In this document: piece after piece, positions 16,073 to 20,810 of the stretch
How positions within the stretch are numbered: position 1 is the first letter of the stretch
How the letters are laid out: every line of letters begins with the position of its first letter
Assembly: GCA_964525625.1 (NCBI GenBank)
Contig: CAZGKY010000022.1
Location: forward strand, 1 to 20,810
DNA length: 20,810 nucleotides
Reading direction: 5' to 3'
Source of the DNA: Stramentimicrobium sp964525625
Lineage (GTDB): Bacteria > Atribacterota > Phoenicimicrobiia > Phoenicimicrobiales > Stramentimicrobiaceae
Program-made: the position numbers and the translations under genes
The notes under the pieces: generated by a model
What the model was told of the DNA's origin: nothing
The model's database searches: none
Seen by the model: only the letters and a program-made list of their open reading frames with translations

Positions 16073-17407
16073 TTATAGAAAAAGCTGTTCAATTTTCTTA
16101 ATTTCTGTTGTTTTAGTAAAGACGATAACTTTATCTCCAGCTTTAATAAAATCATCTCCATGAGGAATAATAACTTCATCTTTTCTAATAATTGCCCCAA
16201 TAATAGAATTTTTAGGCAAGTCAATTGATTTTAGGGGTTTATCATTAATTTTACTATTTGGTTGAGCAATTAATTCTGCTACTTCAATTTCGCCTTCTTT
16301 CATTAACGTTAAGCTAATAATCTCACCACGTTTCAGTAAACGTAATATGGCTGATGCCGTTGTTAGACGCGGATTAACAACCGCATCTATGCCAATTTTT
16401 TCCAGAATAGGCATATAATTGGTTCTGCTAATTTTGGCAATAACTTTTTTGGTTCCCAGATGTTTTGCTAAAAGTGAAACTAATAAATTCTCCTCATCAT
16501 AACCGGTAACGGCAACAAAACCGTCAGTTTTTTCAATTCCTTCTTCCTTTAGCAGTTCTATATTTGTACCATCTCCATTTATAACCAATGTTTGGGGTAG
16601 TAATTCTGATATTGTTTCACATTTTTGCTTATTCATTTCAATTAGCTTCGTCTTTATACCAATTCTATTTAAGAGGGAAGCAGTTTGTACGCCAATATTA
16701 CTGCCACCAAAGATAAGTACATTTTGCATTGCTCCATTTTTTTGGTTACAGAGTAATTCTAAATCTGAGTAATTTTCTTTATTAATTAATAAGTATATTT
16801 TATCTCCAATAAGAATTTCATCATCACCAGTAGGAATAATGAGATCATTTTCTCGAAATATAGCCGTTATTAGGGTATAAAGTCCAAAATTGATATCTCT
16901 AATTTTTTTATGGGCAAAATTACAATTTTCTTCGATTTTTAAACCAAATAGAGATATTCTACCACCAGCAATATCTTGAGCCTCGCAGACATTGGACGGG
17001 GTTTTTAGTAATCTTACTATTTCTTTGGCTGTTGCTCTTTCTGGGTTAATAACATAATCAATACCTAATTTTTCTTTAGATAGTGAGTTACTATACATAT
17101 ATTCAGTATTTCTAATACGGGCAATGGTTTTAGCCACATTAAATTGTTTGGCAGTCATGCAGGCAATCATATTGACTTCATCTATGCGGGTAACTGCAAT
17201 AAGCATATCTGCTTCTTTTATGCCAGCTTGTTCCAGAATTCTTACATTAGCACCGTTACCCACAATAGTCAGAATATCTAGGTTGCTATCTAAATCTTGT
17301 TTAATATCTTCACGTTTATCAATAATAGTTACATCATGATTTTCTGTTGATAAGGTTTGAGCAATTTGTATGCCAACCTTACCTGCACCAACAATTATAA
17401 CTTTCAA
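16073..17407 (-). CDS. trkA: Trk potassium uptake regulatory subunit TrkA (two RCK units)
   Basis: TrkA is the cytoplasmic nucleotide-binding ring that gates TrkH. The 444 residues hold two TrkA_N/TrkA_C units. The first Rossmann domain starts with G-A-G-K-V-G (7-12) and has acidic Asp30 for NAD(H); its C-terminal ligand domain lies at about 140-210. The second domain has G-G-S-N-I-G (234-239) with Glu257 at the end of the second strand, and its C-terminal domain is at about 360-440. The duplicated form is the TrkA type, not the single-unit KtrA type. The start is TTG at 17407, eight bases after GGAGG. The gene is the first of the trkA-trkH unit, and a consensus promoter about 240 bp upstream would give it a long leader. 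Confidence 0.95.
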   Translation of the reverse strand: MKVIIVGAGKVGIQIAQTLSTENHDVTIIDKREDIKQDLDSNLDILTIVGNGANVRILEQAGIKEADMLIAVTRIDEVNMIACMTAKQFNVAKTIARIRNTEYMYSNSLSKEKLGIDYVINPERATAKEIVRLLKTPSNVCEAQDIAGGRISLFGLKIEENCNFAHKKIRDINFGLYTLITAIFRENDLIIPTGDDEILIGDKIYLLINKENYSDLELLCNQKNGAMQNVLIFGGSNIGVQTASLLNRIGIKTKLIEMNKQKCETISELLPQTLVINGDGTNIELLKEEGIEKTDGFVAVTGYDEENLLVSLLAKHLGTKKVIAKISRTNYMPILEKIGIDAVVNPRLTTASAILRLLKRGEIISLTLMKEGEIEVAELIAQPNSKINDKPLKSIDLPKNSIIGAIIRKDEVIIPHGDDFIKAGDKVIVFTKTTEIKKIEQLFL

Positions 17408-17650
17408 ATGTATTTCCTCCCGAAAAGCCCCTTTCTGCTTTAGATATATTTTTGAGGTAAAAAAAGAGAATAAATTTATGTTAAGGGTTTTACTTCTTTA
17501 TTTAAATATGTTAAATAAGTACATTTTTTGATAATAAATTTTTTTTTAAATATATTGATATTATCAAATATATATTGTAACAGAAATTGAAATATTTGCC
17601 AAAGAATAATGTTAAAATATGGTAAATCAATTACTCCTATCAACTTGGGA

Positions 17651-17679
17651 ATTGTATACCCTTTTTTAGTTTTTGTCAA
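17651..17679 (-). promoter_or_regulatory. Consensus-like promoter for trkA-trkH
   Basis: On the minus strand, a perfect TTGACA (17679-17674) is followed by 17 bases and then TACAAT (17656-17651). Transcription would begin near 17644, leaving a leader of roughly 237 nt before the trkA TTG. The -10 lies inside the near-palindrome GGGTATACAATTCCC, which could be an operator. Confidence 0.62.
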
Positions 17680-17786
17680 CTATGCTAAAGATTTACATGA
17701 TAAATAAAAATTTTAGAACATTTTTCCAATCGATAGAGGGGATAAATTAACTTATCTATTTTTAATTTACAATTTCAATATAAATA

Positions 17787-17814
17787 TTGTTAATTATAAG
17801 AAAAATGCTATTAT
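17787..17814 (+). promoter_or_regulatory. Candidate promoter for the radical SAM gene
   Basis: TTGTTA (17787-17792), a 16-base spacer and TATTAT (17809-17814) lie about 42 bases before the GTG start. Agreement is fair, but the surrounding sequence is very AT-rich. Confidence 0.33.
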
Positions 17815-17855
17815 ATTAATAGACAAAAAACGGGTAACAGTTTTGAAAACCAGAA

Positions 17856-19238
17856 GTGAAAAAAAATAAGAAGAAAATTAATTTACTTTTAATTAATCCC
17901 TGGATATATGATTTTACTGCTTATGATTTTTGGTCTAAACCATTAGGATTACTTTATTTAGCTGGGATATTAAGGGAAAAAGGATATAATATAAGCTATA
18001 TTGATTGTATGGATCGTTTTGATCCAAGTTTGCTTAAGAAATCTAATTATACCTCTAAAAAAAGTAATGATGATGGAAGAGGTCCTTTTTATAAAGAAAA
18101 AATTGAAAAGCCAGCACCTTTAAAATATGTTCCCAGGAATTATTCTCGTTATGGTATAACAGAGGAAATCTTTCAGAAGAAACTCCAATACCATCCTAAG
18201 CCAGATGTTGTTTTAGTAACCTCTATTATGACTTATTGGTATCCAGGAGTATTCAGGGTAATTGAATTAATAAGAAAGTTATATCCTGATTGTCCAGTAA
18301 TTTTAGGAGGTATCTATGCTACTCTCTGCTTTGAACATGCCCAGATATTTTCCCAGGCAGATTATGTACTTCAAAATACTCAATTAAGATTATTAGAACC
18401 ATTATTACAAAATATTGCAGGTAAATACCTCCATCATGATAGTATGAATAGCTCTTATTTTCAACATCTAAATTTTTATCCTTATCCCGCATGGGATTTA
18501 TATCCAGTATTAAATTATGTTTGTTTGATTACTTCAAGAGGTTGTCCCTTCAGATGTAATTATTGTGCCTCTTATATGATTAATTCTAAGCTAGAGTTTC
18601 GTAATCCCTATCAAGTTGTGGAAGAAATAATTTATTGGAAAGATCTAAAAGGAATTAATAATTTTGTCTTTTATGATGATGCCTTATTGGTTAACTCTGA
18701 AAAACAATTAATACCTTTATTGAAAGAAATTAAAAAAAGAAACCTAAATATTAATTTTTATACTCCTAATGCAATACATACCAGTTTAGTTACTCCACTA
18801 ATAGCAAAACTGATGTTTGAATGTGGTTTTAAAAAGATTTGGTTAGGATTGGAAACAAGCGATCCAGAGTTACAAAGGAAGACCGGGAATAAAGTACATA
18901 ATAAATCATTTATTAAGACAGTTAAAATATTACTTCAAGAGGGTTTTTCTTCACAACAGATAAGAGCTTATCTGTTAATTGGTTTACCTGGACAGAATTT
19001 GCCAAAAATTATTGATTCTATTAATTTTGTTATTGATAATGGTATTAAGCCATACCTGGCTAAGTATTCTCCTATTCCTGGAACAAAATTATGGAAACGA
19101 ATTATAAAAGAATATGGATGGCAAGAACCGGTCGACCCTCTATGGCATAATGACGCCTTAATGCCTTACTGTTCTCCTTATATAAATAATAGGCAATATC
19201 AAAAGATAAAGATGTTGATACAAAATTATCGGTTATAA
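17856..19238 (+). CDS. Radical SAM protein with N-terminal cobalamin-binding-type domain
   Basis: The 460-residue protein has the two-domain layout of class B radical SAM enzymes. The N-terminal Rossmann-like region (about 8-185) begins L-L-L-I-N-P-W and includes P-L-G-L-L-Y-L-A-G-I-L (29-39) and V-I-L-G-G-I-Y-A-T (148-156), typical of B12-binding domains; it lacks a D-x-H-x-x-G motif, as many members do. The radical SAM core follows, with R-G-C-P-F-R-C-N-Y-C placing the 4Fe-4S ligands at Cys230, Cys234 and Cys237, and later L-G-L-E-T-S-D (330-336) and L-I-G-L-P-G (374-379). A Lys-rich stretch at about 61-110 interrupts the first domain. The start is GTG at 17856 with no clear ribosome-binding site; an upstream TTG in another frame is closed by a stop. 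It stands alone, and its substrate is unknown. Confidence 0.88.
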   Translation: MKKNKKKINLLLINPWIYDFTAYDFWSKPLGLLYLAGILREKGYNISYIDCMDRFDPSLLKKSNYTSKKSNDDGRGPFYKEKIEKPAPLKYVPRNYSRYGITEEIFQKKLQYHPKPDVVLVTSIMTYWYPGVFRVIELIRKLYPDCPVILGGIYATLCFEHAQIFSQADYVLQNTQLRLLEPLLQNIAGKYLHHDSMNSSYFQHLNFYPYPAWDLYPVLNYVCLITSRGCPFRCNYCASYMINSKLEFRNPYQVVEEIIYWKDLKGINNFVFYDDALLVNSEKQLIPLLKEIKKRNLNINFYTPNAIHTSLVTPLIAKLMFECGFKKIWLGLETSDPELQRKTGNKVHNKSFIKTVKILLQEGFSSQQIRAYLLIGLPGQNLPKIIDSINFVIDNGIKPYLAKYSPIPGTKLWKRIIKEYGWQEPVDPLWHNDALMPYCSPYINNRQYQKIKMLIQNYRL

Positions 19239-19265
19239 TTGGTAAAATACTGAACACACAACTGA

Positions 19266-19294
19266 TTGTTATTTATTAACTAAGTTGTTATAAT
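19266..19294 (+). promoter_or_regulatory. Near-consensus promoter upstream of spoVS
   Basis: TTGTTA (19266-19271), an exact 17-base spacer and TATAAT (19289-19294) predict transcription from about 19301 and a leader of roughly 170 nt before spoVS. The leader contains the G-rich words GGGGAG and AGGGGGG but no recognised riboswitch. Confidence 0.6.
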
Positions 19295-19473
19295 ATTAAT
19301 AGAAAAATATTGGTTAGAAAATAAAACTGGGGAGTATCTCTACTGTGAATTTAGAAGGGGGGTATTAATTTCAAAAATTTTAGCCCTGAGATATATTTAT
19401 ACAAAAATGAAAGTAATAAATATTTGCAAGATTAAGAAGAATAGCTGTTGATATATAGATATGGAGGTTGGAA

Positions 19474-19737
19474 ATGGAATTGTTAAAGGTTTCTTCAAAA
19501 TCAAGCCCAAAGGCAGTTGCCGGTGCATTAGCAGGAGTAATAAGAGAAAAAGGCAAAGTAGAATTACAGGCGATAGGTGCTGGTGCTGTTAATCAAGCAA
19601 TAAAAGCTATTGCCATTGCCAGAGGATATACAGCAACAAGTGGAGTTGATTTAGTTTGCATTCCTGCTTTTGTTGATGTTGAAATAAATGGTGATGAGAG
19701 GACAGCAATTAAATTTTTGGTTACTCCCAGTGGATAA
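19474..19737 (+). CDS. spoVS: Stage V sporulation protein S homologue (SpoVS)
   Basis: This 87-residue protein is highly similar over its whole length to SpoVS: K-V-S-S-K-S-S-P at 5-12, A-G-A-L-A-G at 15-20, Q-A-I-G-A-G-A at 32-38, I-A-R-G-Y at 49-53 and C-I-P-A-F near 63-67, ending after K-F-L-V-T-P-S-G. The frame is open to a TTG at 19468, but that codon touches GGAGG (19463-19467); ATG 19474, six bases from it, is the natural start and matches the family N terminus. SpoVS is needed for stage V of sporulation in Bacillus but also occurs in non-sporulating bacteria, where it is a small nucleic-acid-binding (Alba-like) regulator. It is followed 64 bp later by asp23/gls24 on the same strand with no strong terminator between. 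Presence alone does not prove spore formation. Confidence 0.95.
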   Translation: MELLKVSSKSSPKAVAGALAGVIREKGKVELQAIGAGAVNQAIKAIAIARGYTATSGVDLVCIPAFVDVEINGDERTAIKFLVTPSG

Positions 19738-19801
19738 TATATTTCTTACGCTAAAATTAAGTAAGGGAAGTTATTTTACCTATATTTAAGGAGTATTTAT
19801 T

Positions 19802-20314
19802 ATGCAAGACCAGGAAGCAGATAATAAGAAGCTAGAAAAAGAGAGGGTAGAGGAAGGGAAAGGTAAACCATTAGCAAAAAAGAAAAAAGATCTAGTACCA
19901 AAAGAAAACATAGGAAAGAAAGAAAATATTCTAAAAAATAATTTTGGGGAAATAAATATTTCTCCTGAAGTGTTGGCTACTATTATTAGTAGAATAGTTA
20001 GCAATATCTCTGGGGTGACTGGTTTAGTTACTCATTCTAAGAGTGGATTTGGAACACTACTTGGGGTAAAAGAAATAGAAGAGGGAATTAAAGTTGATTT
20101 GATGGAAGGCAAATCTATATCAACTTGTATTTCTGTTATTGTTGACTATGGTTCTGTTATTATAGATTTGGCTAAAAAAATTCAAACAGTAGTGAAAAGT
20201 GAAGTTGAAAATAAAACAGGACTTTTTGTAAAATCGGTAGATGTAAATGTTATGGGTGTAGAGATGTCAGGAAAGCACGGTAGGATAAAGCAAGATAATA
20301 AAGTTGAGAAATAA
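19802..20314 (+). CDS. Asp23/Gls24 family protein with charged N-terminal extension
   Basis: The 170-residue protein has an Asp23/Gls24 domain at about 50-153: I-N-I-S-P-E-V-L-A-T-I at the start, I-S-G-V-T-G-L (69-75), V-I-V-D-Y-G (112-117), I-Q-T-V-V (128-132) and T-G-L-F-V-K-S-V-D-V-N-V-M-G-V (139-153). Family members are cytoplasmic or envelope-associated stress proteins in Firmicutes and relatives. The first 48 residues are unusual, almost wholly Lys, Glu, Asp and Gln and probably disordered or helical; a Lys-rich tail follows the domain. AAGGAG lies eight bases before ATG, fixing the start. It is likely cotranscribed with spoVS and ends at a strong terminator whose stem begins two bases after the stop codon. 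The biochemical role is not known. Confidence 0.88.
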   Translation: MQDQEADNKKLEKERVEEGKGKPLAKKKKDLVPKENIGKKENILKNNFGEINISPEVLATIISRIVSNISGVTGLVTHSKSGFGTLLGVKEIEEGIKVDLMEGKSISTCISVIVDYGSVIIDLAKKIQTVVKSEVENKTGLFVKSVDVNVMGVEMSGKHGRIKQDNKVEK

Positions 20315-20357
20315 AAGAAGGTCTGTTATATTGAAAAAATAACGGACCTTCTTTTTT
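20313..20357. terminator. Strong bidirectional intrinsic terminator between asp23 and HU genes
   Basis: A 14-bp stem (20316-20329 with 20339-20352, one G-U pair) encloses a 9-base loop and is followed by a T run on the plus strand. A-rich sequence before the stem gives a T-rich tail on the minus strand as well. It ends both convergent transcripts. Confidence 0.9.
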
Positions 20358-20373
20358 ATGATGTTTTAGTTTA

Positions 20374-20646
20374 TTAATTAACCTTCTCTTTTAATTCCTT
20401 GCCCGGCTTAAAAAAGGGAACATTTGCTTTTGGCAAAGATATGTTTTGACCCGTTCTAGGATTGCGAGCTGTTCGTGCTGCTCTTTCTCTAACACCAAAA
20501 GTCCCAAAACCAACTAACCGCACAGATTCTTTTCTGGCCAAAGCTTCGGCAATATTATCAAAGATGCATTCTACAGCAGCTTTGGCATGAGCCTTGGTTA
20601 CCCCTCTATCACATGCCACCTTATCAATAAGTTCACTTTTATTCAA
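20374..20646 (-). CDS. hup: HU family DNA-binding protein
   Basis: This 90-residue protein is a complete HU homologue, a dimeric histone-like protein that bends and compacts DNA. N-terminal helices carry M-N-K-S-E-L-I-D-K-V, the saddle strand G-F-G-T-F-G-V lies at 46-52, and the DNA-binding arm R-x-A-R-x-x-R-N-P-R-T-G spans about 55-66 with the intercalating Pro63. The end F-F-K-P-G-K-E-L-K is standard. The start is TTG at 20646, preceded by AGGAGG nine bases upstream. It lacks the extra residues that would mark IHF, and its arm is HU-like. It is convergent with asp23/gls24 and has its own promoter upstream. Confidence 0.95.
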   Translation of the reverse strand: MNKSELIDKVACDRGVTKAHAKAAVECIFDNIAEALARKESVRLVGFGTFGVRERAARTARNPRTGQNISLPKANVPFFKPGKELKEKVN

Positions 20647-20737
20647 AATATTCCACCTCCTTTCTGGTAGTCACTGAATAAAAATTATAATTTATTGGTT
20701 AGAAAAGTTTTGTATAATATAAAGCAATGTCACAATC

Positions 20738-20766
20738 AGAATATTAAAAATAAAGGCTTTTGTCAA
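20738..20766 (-). promoter_or_regulatory. Promoter for the HU gene
   Basis: On the minus strand, a perfect TTGACA (20766-20761), a 17-base spacer and TATTCT (20743-20738) predict a start near 20731 and a leader of about 85 nt. A second TGACA word lies further upstream near 20785. Confidence 0.6.
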
Positions 20767-20810
20767 TTATTTTTATTTTTTGTCATATTATAGTTGGATT
20801 TGACTAAAAA

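Larger units (their letters stand above)
17408..17855. other. 448-bp divergent intergenic region (trkA / radical SAM)
   Basis: This AT-rich region separates divergent genes. It contains a minus-strand promoter for trkA (17651-17679) and a weaker plus-strand candidate for the radical SAM gene (17787-17814). GATAAATTAACTTATC at 17741-17756 is a 16-bp palindrome with one mismatched pair. TTGATATTATCAA lies near 17555-17568. AAAGC/GCTTT words near 17425-17440 could form a small hairpin just upstream of the trkA ribosome-binding site. A 67-codon open frame on the minus strand (17679-17476) is not supported as a gene. Confidence 0.5.

Noticed and set aside
17408..17650. c-di-AMP (ydaO-type) riboswitch ahead of trkA
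   Set aside because: The position is suggestive, but I cannot find the conserved GA-rich core or the paired helices of that class.
17476..17679. 67-codon open frame on the minus strand upstream of trkA
   Set aside because: Its start lies inside the -35 of the trkA promoter, it has no ribosome-binding site, and its composition is that of AT-rich noncoding DNA.
1..20810. CRISPR arrays, tRNA or rRNA genes, insertion sequences
   Set aside because: No regular spaced repeats, cloverleaf-like sequences, rRNA signatures, transposase frames or terminal inverted repeats were recognised on reading both strands.

Overview
The window reads as a piece of chromosome from a low-GC (about one third G+C by eye), probably anaerobic bacterium with a diderm envelope. 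The one complete TRAP binding protein has an ordinary secretory signal without a good lipobox, which suggests a true periplasm. SpoVS, an Asp23/Gls24 protein and HU lie side by side at the right end. This mix of Firmicutes-like housekeeping genes, many TRAP transporters and frequent TTG starts is what I would expect from Atribacterota (OP9/JS1) or a related deep anaerobic lineage. That placement is inference: no rRNA or universal marker is present.

Left block (1-12832, all + strand): a catabolic island. It opens with the small and large permease subunits of one TRAP transporter, whose binding protein is not in the window. Six enzyme genes follow: a nickel-dependent lactate racemase (LarA) family protein, a D-2-hydroxyacid dehydrogenase, a class II aldolase homologue, a second, divergent LarA-like protein, an FGGY carbohydrate kinase and an extended SDR (NAD-dependent epimerase/dehydratase). 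A second, complete TRAP transporter (binding protein, small and large permease) closes the block. The gene set suggests uptake of a 2-hydroxy acid or sugar acid, inversion at C2, NAD-linked oxidation or epimerisation, phosphorylation and retro-aldol cleavage. The substrate is not known. No regulator is encoded in the block, but TTGGT/ACCAA inverted elements recur in three of its intergenic gaps.

Middle block (12990-17407, - strand): trkA and trkH, a potassium uptake system in one transcription unit, followed after a gap of about 490 bp by a D-Ala-D-Ala-ligase-like ATP-grasp gene. A consensus promoter lies about 240 bp upstream of trkA.

Right block (17856-20810): a cobalamin-binding-type radical SAM protein (+), then spoVS and asp23/gls24 (+) behind a near-consensus promoter, and HU (-). 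The convergent asp23 and HU genes share a strong bidirectional terminator at 20313-20357.

Several start codons were reassigned from ribosome-binding sites: TTG 11492 for the second DctM, TTG 14105 for the ATP-grasp gene and ATG 19474 for spoVS. No tRNA, rRNA, CRISPR array or insertion sequence was found.
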